A stretch of 64,000 bases of DNA. Origin: Streptomyces sp. R33. GTDB taxonomy: Bacteria; Actinomycetota; Actinomycetes; Streptomycetales; Streptomycetaceae. The stretch spans positions 6,265,501 through 6,329,500 of the forward strand of contig NZ_CP165727.1 in assembly GCF_041200175.1 (NCBI RefSeq), in the 5' to 3' direction. The notes under the pieces were generated by a model. That model saw only the letters and a program-made list of their open reading frames with translations, had not been told where the DNA came from and did not search any database. This document shows, one piece after another, positions 29,431 through 36,849 of this stretch (position 1 is the stretch's first letter; every line of letters begins with the position of its first letter). A program made the translations under genes and the position numbers.

Positions 29431-30177
29431 TCAGACCCGCACTTCCCGGTCGCGCAGCCCCTTCGGGTCGATCACCTCGCGGATCAGCCGCAGCTCGTCG
29501 GCGGTCGGCTCCCGCGTGTACGGGACCTCGCCGTCTGCGGAGTCGACCGCCAGGTCGAACCCGGTGGCCGCCCGGACCTGTTCGACGGTGACGCCCGGAT
29601 GGAGCGAGGCCAGGCGCATCGAGTGGTCCGGGCCGGCGAAATCGAAGACGCCGAGATCGCTGACCACCCGCGGGAGCCGGTGGAAGCGGGTCACCCCGGC
29701 CGCCTCCGCCCGGTCGTAGCCCACCCCGCTCACCATGTCGACGCGCTCGACGAACACCCGCGGGGAATGCTTCGGCACCCAGTAACTCACCGGATTGTTC
29801 AGGGTGTTGACCGGCGCTCCGCGCACCCCGAGGAGCTGGCGGGCCGGCCGGGCCCAGTCGCCGATGCAGGAGATGTTCTGGTTGCCGAACCGGTCGATCT
29901 GGCTGGCGCCCATCATCACGTGCCGCCGCCCGCCGGTGACCATCGTGAGGTGGCGGCGGTACGGGAGCCAGCCCTCGGCCTCGCCGCCGAGGCCGACGAG
30001 CAGGGCCTCCCCGTCGGTCAGGAGCAGGTCGGGGGAGAAGGTCCGCTTCGCCAGCCGGGCCCCGAACGACGGGATCAGGCCCATCGGGCTGGCGAGCACC
30101 TCGCCGTTGCCGCGCCAGGCCTCGGCGCAGGCGATCACGCAGTACTCCGCCCGGGAGGCGGCCGTCGCTGTGCTCAC
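29431..30177 (-). CDS. ipdB: IpdB, beta subunit of the steroid ring-opening CoA-hydrolase (CoA-transferase fold)
   Basis: This 248-residue protein has the class I CoA-transferase beta-type fold. ASPMGLIPSFGARLA, FSPDLLLTDGEA, GRRHVMMGASQIDRFGNQNIS and RVVSDLGVFDFAGPDHSMRL agree with mycobacterial IpdB (Rv3552). IpdA and IpdB together open the last ring by hydrolysing COCHEA-CoA rather than transferring CoA. The start is GTG in a GTGA overlap with ipdA (30174-30177), so the subunits are coupled. The stop is 4 bp from the first ipdC ATG. The ending EVIDPKGLRDREVRV is the family C-terminus. Confidence 0.92.
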   Translation of the reverse strand: MSTATAASRAEYCVIACAEAWRGNGEVLASPMGLIPSFGARLAKRTFSPDLLLTDGEALLVGLGGEAEGWLPYRRHLTMVTGGRRHVMMGASQIDRFGNQNISCIGDWARPARQLLGVRGAPVNTLNNPVSYWVPKHSPRVFVERVDMVSGVGYDRAEAAGVTRFHRLPRVVSDLGVFDFAGPDHSMRLASLHPGVTVEQVRAATGFDLAVDSADGEVPYTREPTADELRLIREVIDPKGLRDREVRV

Positions 30178-31025
30178 TTCTGCTCCTCGTGCCAGGCCTG
30201 GACGGCCGACTGGTAGGCGTGCTCGCTGCCGCCGGACAGGAAGCGGGCGGAGAACTCCGGCCAGGGGGTGGTCGCGTACAGCTTCTGGAAGGCCTCGTCG
30301 CGCCCGTGGTCGGGGACGCAGGAGGTGAAGTGCGCCCCGTTCGGGGTCTCGACGACGCCCGTGACGGAGTGCCGGCTGACCAGCAGGGACTGCGGGGGGC
30401 CGGCCTTGGAGAGCTCGGCGGTCTCCACGAGCAGTTCGCAGGAGAGGTACGCGGCGTCGGCGGCCTCGCAGAACAGGTCGTCGAAGTACGGGTCCGGACC
30501 CAGGTACTGGCCGTTGCCGAGGCGGTCGGCGCGGTTGAGGTGGACCAGCGCGGCGTCCATGCGCAGGGCGGGGACGGCGACGAGCTCCTCGCCGTCGGCG
30601 TAGGGGGAGGTGACGGTGCGCAGCTCGGGGTTGACCCGCATGACGTCGGATCCGAGGCCGGCGCGGACGGGGAGGAAGGGGAGCCGGTTCGCGGCGGCGT
30701 GCAGGCCCCACATGAACATGGCCTCGTCGAGCTCGGTGAGGGTGAAGGCGCCGCTCTCGCGGGCCGCCCGGAAATGCGGCTCCAGCGGGATGGTGTCGAG
30801 GGTGGCGAAGGGCGCGACGAGCCTGCGGATCCGGCCGGCTGCCGCGAGCAGGCCGACGTCGGGGCCGCCGTACGAGATCACGGTGAGATCGGTGATCTCG
30901 GAACGGAGCAGTGCCCGCACCAGGGCCATGGGCTTGCGCCGCGACCCCCAGCCGCCGATGCCCAGGGTCATCCCGCTGCGCAGCTGCCCGACCACCTCTT
31001 CGGGGGTCATCGTCTTGTCGGTCAT
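30174..31025 (-). CDS. ipdA: IpdA, alpha subunit of the steroid ring-opening CoA-hydrolase
   Basis: This 283-residue protein begins MTDKTMTPEEVVGQLRSGMT; GIGGWGSRRKPMALVRALLR, SYGGPDVGLLAAAGRIRR, RLPFLPVRAGLGSDV and HLNRADRLGNGQYLG follow. These match mycobacterial IpdA (Rv3551) along the length. The acidic segment TELDEAM (about 97-103) lies where the catalytic glutamate of the family is expected. Together with IpdB it cleaves a carbon-carbon bond in the final ring intermediate. The ATG overlaps the echA20 stop (ATGA, 31022-31025). Confidence 0.92.
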   Translation of the reverse strand: MTDKTMTPEEVVGQLRSGMTLGIGGWGSRRKPMALVRALLRSEITDLTVISYGGPDVGLLAAAGRIRRLVAPFATLDTIPLEPHFRAARESGAFTLTELDEAMFMWGLHAAANRLPFLPVRAGLGSDVMRVNPELRTVTSPYADGEELVAVPALRMDAALVHLNRADRLGNGQYLGPDPYFDDLFCEAADAAYLSCELLVETAELSKAGPPQSLLVSRHSVTGVVETPNGAHFTSCVPDHGRDEAFQKLYATTPWPEFSARFLSGGSEHAYQSAVQAWHEEQK

Positions 31026-31795
31026 GAGCGCTCCTTCCCTGCAAGCTCTCCCTCTGCGGGCTCTCCGAAGGTGTCGCGGACCCGGTCGGCGACCCCGCTG
31101 AGGTTGGCCTCGAAGGTGAACCCCTGCTCGAAGCGGTAGCTGCGCCGTACGTCGACGGGGTCGATGCCGTTGATGGCGGCCTTGGCCAGCCGGATCAGGT
31201 AGCCGTCCTTCCGGGCGATCTCGGCGGCGAGTTCGAGGGCCGCCGCCCGCAGCTCCGCACGCGGCACCACCCGCCACACCGAGCCGTGCGCGTGCAGTTC
31301 GGCGGCGGTGGCGGTGCGCGAGGTGTAGTAGAGGGCGCGCATCAGGTGCTGGGGGACCAGGCGGGCCAGGTGGGTGGCGGCGCCGAGGGCGCCCCGGTCG
31401 AGCTCCGGCAGCCCGAAGGTCGCGTCCTCGCTCGCCACGATCGCGTCGGCGTTGCCGACGAGGCCGATGCCGCCGCCCAGGCAGAAGCCGTGGACGGCCG
31501 CGACGACCGGCACCTCGCACTCGTAGACGGCGGCGAAGGCCTCGTAGCAGCCGCGGTTCGCGCCGATGAGCGCGGCGTGGCCGGCGTCGCGCTGCATCTC
31601 CTTGATGTCGACGCCGGCGTTGAAGCCGCGGCCCTCGGCGGCGAGCACGACGCACCGGGTCTCCGGGTCGCGGCCGGCCGCGCGCAGGGCGCCGGCGAGG
31701 TCGTACCAGCCCTGCACGGGAAGCGCGTTGACGGGTGGGAAGTCGACGGTGACCAGTGCGATGCCCTTGCCGGGGCTTGAGGTGGAGACACCCAT
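31022..31795 (-). CDS. echA20: EchA20-like crotonase-fold ring hydrolase (steroid D-ring opening)
   Basis: This 257-residue crotonase-family protein has DFPPVNALPVQGWYDLA, the oxyanion segments AEGRGFNAGVDIKEMQR and FCLGGGIGLVGNADAIVA, and FGLPELDRGALGAATHLAR. The match to mycobacterial EchA20 (Rv3550) is strong along the whole length; that enzyme hydrolytically opens ring D of a CoA-bound hydrindane intermediate. The start at 31795 is chosen because it aligns with EchA20; an in-frame ATG at 31825 falls inside the candidate operator. It is the first gene of echA20-ipdA-ipdB-ipdC. Confidence 0.9.
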   Translation of the reverse strand: MGVSTSSPGKGIALVTVDFPPVNALPVQGWYDLAGALRAAGRDPETRCVVLAAEGRGFNAGVDIKEMQRDAGHAALIGANRGCYEAFAAVYECEVPVVAAVHGFCLGGGIGLVGNADAIVASEDATFGLPELDRGALGAATHLARLVPQHLMRALYYTSRTATAAELHAHGSVWRVVPRAELRAAALELAAEIARKDGYLIRLAKAAINGIDPVDVRRSYRFEQGFTFEANLSGVADRVRDTFGEPAEGELAGKERS

Positions 31796-31813
31796 GAGAG
31801 GATCAGCTACCTT

Positions 31814-31833
31814 TCCACCAAACATTTGTTAGG
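31814..31833. promoter_or_regulatory. Candidate KstR2 operator between echA20 and SDR genes
   Basis: TCCACCAAACATTTGTTAGG lies between the divergent echA20 and SDR starts. Its inner ACCAAACATTTGTTAGG matches the reverse complement of the 22277-22296 site at 16 of 17 positions. The core fits AnCAAGnnCTTGnT with two symmetric mismatches. The shared element links both promoters to one regulator, probably KstR2. Confidence 0.72.
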
Positions 31834-31851
31834 TGAGGAAGGTAGCAGCCC

Positions 31852-32616
31852 ATGGAGCTCGACGGGAGGGTTGTCGTCGTCACCGGCGGAACCCGCGGCG
31901 TCGGCGCCGGCATCGCCCGGTCGTTCCTCGAGGCGGGCGCGCAGGTCGTCGTCTGCGCGCGCCGCCCGCCGCCCGAAGCGGTGTGCGCGGGCGGGCGCAC
32001 CGCCTCGTTCACCGCGCTGGACCTGCGCGATCCGGCCGCCGTACAGGAGTTCTTCGATGCGCTCGGGCGCCGGTACGGGCGGCTCGACTGTCTGGTGAAC
32101 AACGCGGGCGGAACCCCGTACCGGCTGCTGGGGGAGGGCGGGGCGCAGCGGCACGCGCGGGTCGTCGAGCTGAACCTGGTGGCGCCGATGACGGCCTCGC
32201 TGGCGGCGTACCCGCTGCTGCGCGAGGCGCACGGCTCGGTGGTGATGATCGGCAGCGTCAGCGGGACCCGGCCCTCGCCCGGGACGGCCGCGTACGGGGC
32301 GGCGAAGGCGGGGCTGGAGAGCCTGGCCCGGTCCATGGCCGTGGAATGGGCGCCCGAGGTACGGGTGAACTCGCTCGTGCTGGGCATGGTGCGGACCGAG
32401 CTCGCGCACCTGCACTACGGGGACGAGGCGGGGATCGCGGCCGTGGGCGCGACGGTCCCGCTCGGCAGGCTGGCGGAGCCCGCGGACGTCGGGGCGGCGG
32501 CGGTGTTTCTGGCCTCCGGCCGGGCGGGGTACGTCAGCGGGGCGAGCCTGCTCGTGCACGGGGGCGGGGAGCGCCCGGCATTTCTGGATGCGGCAACGGT
32601 CAACAAGGAGAGTTGA
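31852..32616 (+). CDS. SDR oxidoreductase of the KstR2 regulon (Rv3549c-like)
   Basis: This 254-residue short-chain dehydrogenase has TGGTRGVGAGIARSF (cofactor motif about 10-24), NNAGGTPYR, catalytic Ser in MIGSVSGTRPSPG, and YGAAKAG supplying Tyr and Lys. AEVRVNSLVLGMVRTE and YVSGASLLVHGGGERPA complete the fold. It starts 19 bp after the candidate operator and lies divergent from echA20, exactly where mycobacteria keep Rv3549c. The reaction within C/D-ring degradation is not firmly assigned; oxidation or reduction of a CoA-bound hydroxy/keto group is likely. Confidence 0.85.
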   Translation: MELDGRVVVVTGGTRGVGAGIARSFLEAGAQVVVCARRPPPEAVCAGGRTASFTALDLRDPAAVQEFFDALGRRYGRLDCLVNNAGGTPYRLLGEGGAQRHARVVELNLVAPMTASLAAYPLLREAHGSVVMIGSVSGTRPSPGTAAYGAAKAGLESLARSMAVEWAPEVRVNSLVLGMVRTELAHLHYGDEAGIAAVGATVPLGRLAEPADVGAAAVFLASGRAGYVSGASLLVHGGGERPAFLDAATVNKES

Positions 32617-32617
32617 G

Positions 32618-33526
32618 ATGGGACTTGCCGAGGGTCGTGTGGTCATCGTGACGGGCGCGGGGCGGGGGCTGGGCCGGGCCCACGCACTGGCCTTCGCGGC
32701 GGAGGGGGCGAAGGTCGTCGTCAACGACCTGGGCGTGGGACTCGACGGGCAGCCGGGGGAGGACAGTCCGGCCGGGCAGGTGGTCGCGGAGATCCGGGCA
32801 CTGGGCGGCGAGGCGGTGGCGCACGGCAAGGACATCGCGTCGCCCGAGGGCGCGTCCTCGCTGGTCGGGGCGGCCCTGTCGGCGTTCGGCCGGCTGGACA
32901 CGCTGGTCAACAACGCCGGGTTCCTGCGGGACCGGATGCTGGTGAACCTGGAGGAGGCGGACTGGGACGCGGTGATGCGGGTGCACCTGAAGGGGCACTT
33001 CCTGCCGCTGAAGTACGCCGCGGCGCACTGGCGGGCCGAGGCGAAGGCGGGCCGTCCGGTGGCGGCGCGGGTCGTCAACACCTCCTCGGGGGCGGGGTTG
33101 CTGGGCTCGGTCGGGCAGGGCAACTACAGCGCGGCCAAGGCCGGAATCCTCGGCATGACGCTGGTCGCGGCGGCGGAGATGGGCCGGTACGGGGTCCAGG
33201 TCAACGCGATCGCCCCGGCGGCGCGGACGCGGATGACGGAGCAGACGTTCGCCGAGACGATGGCGGCGCCGGGAGAGGGCGCCTTCGACGCGATGGCCCC
33301 GGAGAACGTGTCGCCGCTGGTGGTGTGGCTGGGCTCGGACGCCTCGGCGGGGGTCACGGGCCGGGTCTTCGAGGCGGAGGGCGGCCGGATCACGGTGATG
33401 GAGGGCTGGCGTCCCGGCCCGACGGCGGACCGCGGGGCCCGCTGGACCCCGGCCGAGGCGGGGGAGACGGCGACGAAACTCCTCGCGGAATCCGAGCCCC
33501 CGCACCCGGTCTACGGAGCCGAGTAG
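32618..33526 (+). CDS. SDR oxidoreductase of the KstR2 regulon (Rv3548c-like)
   Basis: This 302-residue protein has TGAGRGLGRAHALAFAAEGA (about 12-31), VVNDLGVGLDG, NNAGFLRDRM, catalytic Ser in VNTSSGAGLLG, and YSAAKAG supplying Tyr and Lys. The VNDLG/NAGFLRDRML pattern belongs to the peroxisomal multifunctional 17-beta-HSD4-like SDR group, and Rv3548c (about 304 residues) holds the same position in Mycobacterium. AAGGAGAG upstream and a 1-bp gap from the previous gene show co-transcription. Oxidation of a beta-hydroxyacyl-CoA is the probable reaction. Confidence 0.86.
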   Translation: MGLAEGRVVIVTGAGRGLGRAHALAFAAEGAKVVVNDLGVGLDGQPGEDSPAGQVVAEIRALGGEAVAHGKDIASPEGASSLVGAALSAFGRLDTLVNNAGFLRDRMLVNLEEADWDAVMRVHLKGHFLPLKYAAAHWRAEAKAGRPVAARVVNTSSGAGLLGSVGQGNYSAAKAGILGMTLVAAAEMGRYGVQVNAIAPAARTRMTEQTFAETMAAPGEGAFDAMAPENVSPLVVWLGSDASAGVTGRVFEAEGGRITVMEGWRPGPTADRGARWTPAEAGETATKLLAESEPPHPVYGAE

Positions 33527-33539
33527 CCGGGGCGCCGGG

Positions 33540-34013
33540 TCAGGACTCCGACAGGCGGGCCGCCGCGCGCAGTTGGCGGGCGTTGGAGCCCTGCAGGAAG
33601 CGGATCACCGTCTCCAGCTCCGCCGTCGTGAACTCCTCGCACAGCTCCGCGACCTCACGGGCCCAGTCCTCGAACACCGGCCGGATCTCGGCCAGCCGCT
33701 CCGGCAGCGCCTCCACCAGGACCCGCCGCTTGTCCGTCGGGTGCTTGACCCGGCGGACACAGCCCTTGCGCTCCAGCCGGTCGACCAGGCCCGTCACCGA
33801 GGCCGGGGCCAGTCCCGAGTGCTGGGACAGCTCCTTCGCCGTGAGCGGGCCGCGCCGCATGAGCAGGTCCAGGGTCTTCGTCTCGGTGGCGCTGAGCCCC
33901 TGCTTGGCGGCGGCCGCCTCGTGGAACACCACGGTCGCCGCGCTCGTCTCGCGGCCCGTGCGGTTCAGCTCGGCCAGTACCGCTTCCCGGCGGGGGTCCG
34001 TCTCGTCGTTCAT
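33540..34013 (-). CDS. MarR family transcriptional regulator
   Basis: This 157-residue winged-helix protein has LSATETKTLDLLMRRGPLTAKELSQHSGLAPASVTGLVDRLERKGCVRRV followed by the wing motif PTDKRRVLVEALP, the DxRxxxV signature of MarR proteins. It lies divergent from an EmrB/QacA exporter gene across a short space containing a large inverted duplication (34030-34109), so it very probably represses that exporter and itself. ATG 34013 with GGTGG upstream is preferred; GTG 34022 is possible. Confidence 0.9.
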   Translation of the reverse strand: MNDETDPRREAVLAELNRTGRETSAATVVFHEAAAAKQGLSATETKTLDLLMRRGPLTAKELSQHSGLAPASVTGLVDRLERKGCVRRVKHPTDKRRVLVEALPERLAEIRPVFEDWAREVAELCEEFTTAELETVIRFLQGSNARQLRAAARLSES

Positions 34014-34029
34014 GGCATCCACCGTACCA

Positions 34030-34109
34030 AGTGTTTAGTTCGGGCGAACGAAAGAGTTGCGATCACGCGCGCCTCCGTGTCAATCTTTCGTTCGTCCGAA
34101 CGAAATACT
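34030..34109. promoter_or_regulatory. Inverted operator duplication between marR and MFS exporter
   Basis: The segments 34030-34055 and 34084-34109 are inverted copies: 25 bases match with three differences, and 16 core bases (TTCGGGCGAACGAAAG at 34039-34054 versus its partner at 34085-34100) match with one. Each core is itself a TTCGnnCGAA half-palindrome. Two spaced dimer sites for the adjacent MarR protein are the simplest reading. Confidence 0.75.
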
Positions 34110-34121
34110 TTGGAGCCCGCC

Positions 34122-35621
34122 ATGCCCTCGCCCTCGCCCGTCCCCCCGCCGGCGCACGCGCCCGCGCCCGTGCCCGCGTCCGTGCCTTCGGCACCCCATC
34201 CACGCCGCTGGGCCGCCGCCGTCGTCATGATGGTCGCCGCGCTCATGGACCTGCTCGACGTGACCATCGTCAACGTCGCCATCCCCTCCATCGGCCGCGA
34301 CCTGCACGCCTCGCAGAGCGCCCTGCAGTGGCTCGTCTCCGCCTACCTCCTCGGCTTCGCCGCCACCCTGATCGTCTCCGGGCACCTCGGCGACCGGTAC
34401 GGCCGCAAGGCCCTCTTCCTCGCCGGGACCGCCGGCTTCGGGCTCGCCAGCCTCGGCTGCGGCATCGCCCAGAGCCCCGGCCAGCTGATCGCCGCCCGCG
34501 CCGTGCAGGGCGTCATGGCCGCCCTGCTGATGCCCCAGGTGCTCGGCTCCTTCCGCACCCTGTTCCAGGGCAAGGAGCGCGGCGCCGTCTTCGGGATGTA
34601 CGGGGCCGTCGCCGGCTTCGCCTCCGCCGTCGGACTGCTGCTCGGCGGCCTGCTCACCGACGCCGACCTGTTCGGCTGGGGCTGGCGGTCCATCTTCCTC
34701 GTCAACGTGCCCGTCGCCCTGGCCGCCAGCGTGGGCGGAGCCGTCCTGGTCCCCGCCACCCGCGAACGCGGCGCCGGCCGCCCCGACCTGGCCGGCAGCC
34801 TGGTCCTCGCCGGCGCCCTGATCGCCGTCGTGCTGCCGCTCGTCCAGGGCGAGGCGGGCGGCTGGCCGCTGTGGGGCTGGCTGTGCCTGGCCGCCGGGGT
34901 CCTCGCCGTCATCGGCCTCGGTGTCCTCGAAGCCCGCCGGCGCGGGACGGCGACCGTACCGCTGCTGCCCGCCCGCGCCTTCCGGCTCCCCGCCTTCTCC
35001 GTCGGCCTCGCCGTCCAACTGCTCTTCGCCGTCGGCATGCAGGGCTTCTTCCTGGTCTTCGCGATCTGGCTGCAGGGCGGCGAGGGCTACACCCCGATGC
35101 AGGCCGGCGTGCTCACCGTCGCCTTCTCCGTCGGCGGCTTCCTGACCGCCCCCGTCGCCGACACCCTCGCCGTCCGCTTCGGCCGCCTCGTGCTCGCTGC
35201 CGGCGCGCTGCTCATGGCAGGCGGCTTCGCCGGGGTCTGGTACGCCGTCTCCGCCTCCACCGCCGCGCACACCGGGGCCTGGCCGCTCGTCCCCGGCCTG
35301 CTCGTCGCAGGCGCCGGACTCGGCTTCCTGGTCGTACCGCTGGTCAACGTCGTCCTGTCCGCCGTCCCCGCCGACATCGCGGGCGGAGCCTCCGGAATCT
35401 TCTCCACCGCCCAGCAGTTCGGCGGAGCCCTGGGCGCGGCCGTCATCGGCAGCGTCTTCTTCGACGCCCTCGCCGACGGTGGCCCCACGCACGCACTGAC
35501 CACCGCCATGCCCTGGGTGACCGCCGGATTCCTGCTCAGCGCCGTACTCTGCCTGGCCCTGCCGCGCACGGCGGTGTCCCCCGCACCGGCGCCCTCGGAC
35601 GCCGAACCGGTCCCGGCGTAA
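34122..35621 (+). CDS. MFS drug exporter, DHA2 (EmrB/QacA) family
   Basis: This 499-residue membrane protein has a Pro/Ala-rich cytoplasmic N-tail and about 14 transmembrane helices. Motif MDLLDVTIVNVAIPSIGRDL in helix 1, GHLGDRYGRKALFLAG (motif A) and RAVQGVMAALLMPQVLG are DHA2-type. These proton antiporters export hydrophobic drugs or antibiotics. Control by the divergent MarR protein is likely. A strong terminator follows at 35676. Confidence 0.93.
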   Translation: MPSPSPVPPPAHAPAPVPASVPSAPHPRRWAAAVVMMVAALMDLLDVTIVNVAIPSIGRDLHASQSALQWLVSAYLLGFAATLIVSGHLGDRYGRKALFLAGTAGFGLASLGCGIAQSPGQLIAARAVQGVMAALLMPQVLGSFRTLFQGKERGAVFGMYGAVAGFASAVGLLLGGLLTDADLFGWGWRSIFLVNVPVALAASVGGAVLVPATRERGAGRPDLAGSLVLAGALIAVVLPLVQGEAGGWPLWGWLCLAAGVLAVIGLGVLEARRRGTATVPLLPARAFRLPAFSVGLAVQLLFAVGMQGFFLVFAIWLQGGEGYTPMQAGVLTVAFSVGGFLTAPVADTLAVRFGRLVLAAGALLMAGGFAGVWYAVSASTAAHTGAWPLVPGLLVAGAGLGFLVVPLVNVVLSAVPADIAGGASGIFSTAQQFGGALGAAVIGSVFFDALADGGPTHALTTAMPWVTAGFLLSAVLCLALPRTAVSPAPAPSDAEPVPA

Positions 35622-35675
35622 CCGCTGCCGGGGGAGCGGCGGAGCGAAGGCCCGGACGGGTCCGGCACAGGGAAC

Positions 35676-35707
35676 GGCCCCGGCCCCCTGGCGGGGGGGT
35701 CGGGGCC
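35676..35707 (+). terminator. Terminator after the MFS exporter
   Basis: GGCCCCGGCCCCC pairs with GGGGGTCGGGGCC (one wobble) across a short loop about 55 bp after the exporter stop. The rest of the space 35708-35821 shows nothing recognisable. Confidence 0.8.
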
Positions 35708-35821
35708 GGATCCTTCACTCGTGCGATGGGATAGGACTACCCACCCCGGCCATGACTTGAACCGCTCTCAGCCGACATCTTGGCCCTCGTCCGCGCCGCG
35801 TTCGCCGGGCCCCGGCTGCGG

Positions 35822-36715
35822 TCAGGTGTCGCAGTCCAGCACCGTGCGGCACAGCCCGCAGCGGGCGCGCACCGGCCCGCGCACCGGCAGCCGCAACCGC
35901 TGCCCGCACACCGGGCACGGGAAGCTGACCCGCGTCCCCGCCGGGTGCTCCTCGAAGACGTACGAGGCCCCCGGAGCGGCGGAGCCCGCCCGCCGGTCCC
36001 GGGCGTAGCGGCGCCGCTGCGCCCGGTCCGCGGCGGCGAGGGGGGCCCGGCGCAGCTCCCGCCCGGCGAGCTCGCGGCCGCGCACGTACGCCTCGTACGC
36101 CTGGGGGCTGGTGAACCAGGTGGACGGGTCCTCGCCCCCGCCGGGCAGGAGGGCGCGCCGGGCGAGGACATAGCCGAACTCCTCGGGGGTGAGGTAGCCG
36201 AGCTTCTGGTGGGTGAGCTCGTCCTCGCGGTAGGCGTCGAGGAGCAGCCAGCCGACGCCGAGGTAGGCGGCGGCGGTGTCGGTGAGGACCTCGTTGTCGG
36301 CGGTGGTGGGGAAGCGCAGGTCAAGCCGGTGCAGCAGGACGTGCGTGACCTCGTGGGCCAGGGCGGCGGCCAGATCGCGGCGGTGGGTGCGGAAGCGGTC
36401 GTTGACCTCGATGAAGTACTCGGGCCCCGAGGCCAGTTCCACGGTGGCGGCCTCCTCCATCGCCCGGAAGCAGACCACCATCCGGGCATCGGGCAGACGC
36501 AGCGCGCGCACGATCGCGGAGGCGACGCGGTGCGCGCCGAGGTGGAGGTCGTCGTCGGCGGTGAAGGCGGCGTCGGCGGGCGCGAAGCTCGTGTCGTAGG
36601 CCCGGATCCCCTCGTAGGAGAGCCGCCGGAACAGTGCGGTGATCGCGGCGCGGACGGTGTCGAGACGGGGGAATCCGTGCTCGACGGGGCTGCCGGACCG
36701 GCTGATGCGCGTCAT
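35822..36715 (-). CDS. Putative zinc metallopeptidase (HEVTH) with C-terminal zinc ribbon
   Basis: The 297-residue protein carries LAAALAHEVTHVLLHRLDLR, an HExxH zinc site near residue 120, followed at about 20 residues by DTAAAYLGVGWLLLDAY, which could give the third ligand in a gluzincin-like arrangement. The C-terminus is a zinc ribbon: FPCPVCGQRLRLP and RCGLCRTVLDC (two CxxC pairs). No signal peptide is seen, so it is probably cytoplasmic. The combination suggests a processing or SprT-like/DUF-type metalloprotein, but I recognise no named family. It is divergent from the secreted trypsin gene. Confidence 0.75.
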   Translation of the reverse strand: MTRISRSGSPVEHGFPRLDTVRAAITALFRRLSYEGIRAYDTSFAPADAAFTADDDLHLGAHRVASAIVRALRLPDARMVVCFRAMEEAATVELASGPEYFIEVNDRFRTHRRDLAAALAHEVTHVLLHRLDLRFPTTADNEVLTDTAAAYLGVGWLLLDAYREDELTHQKLGYLTPEEFGYVLARRALLPGGGEDPSTWFTSPQAYEAYVRGRELAGRELRRAPLAAADRAQRRRYARDRRAGSAAPGASYVFEEHPAGTRVSFPCPVCGQRLRLPVRGPVRARCGLCRTVLDCDT

Positions 36716-36849
36716 GGCGCTCTCCGCGCCGCACAGCGTCCCGCAGGTTGTCCGAAAATGCGTTCTTGATGTCCGGTGAGAGGCGGGTGTGACATGTACG
36801 TGTCATTCACCCGATGACGTGCACGGCCCAACCCCCCACGAAAGGCAGT

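Noticed and set aside
29431..31025. Succinyl-CoA:3-ketoacid CoA-transferase (SCOT) subunits
   Set aside because: The sequences match IpdA/IpdB, which use the CoA-transferase fold for ring-opening hydrolysis, and the surrounding genes agree.
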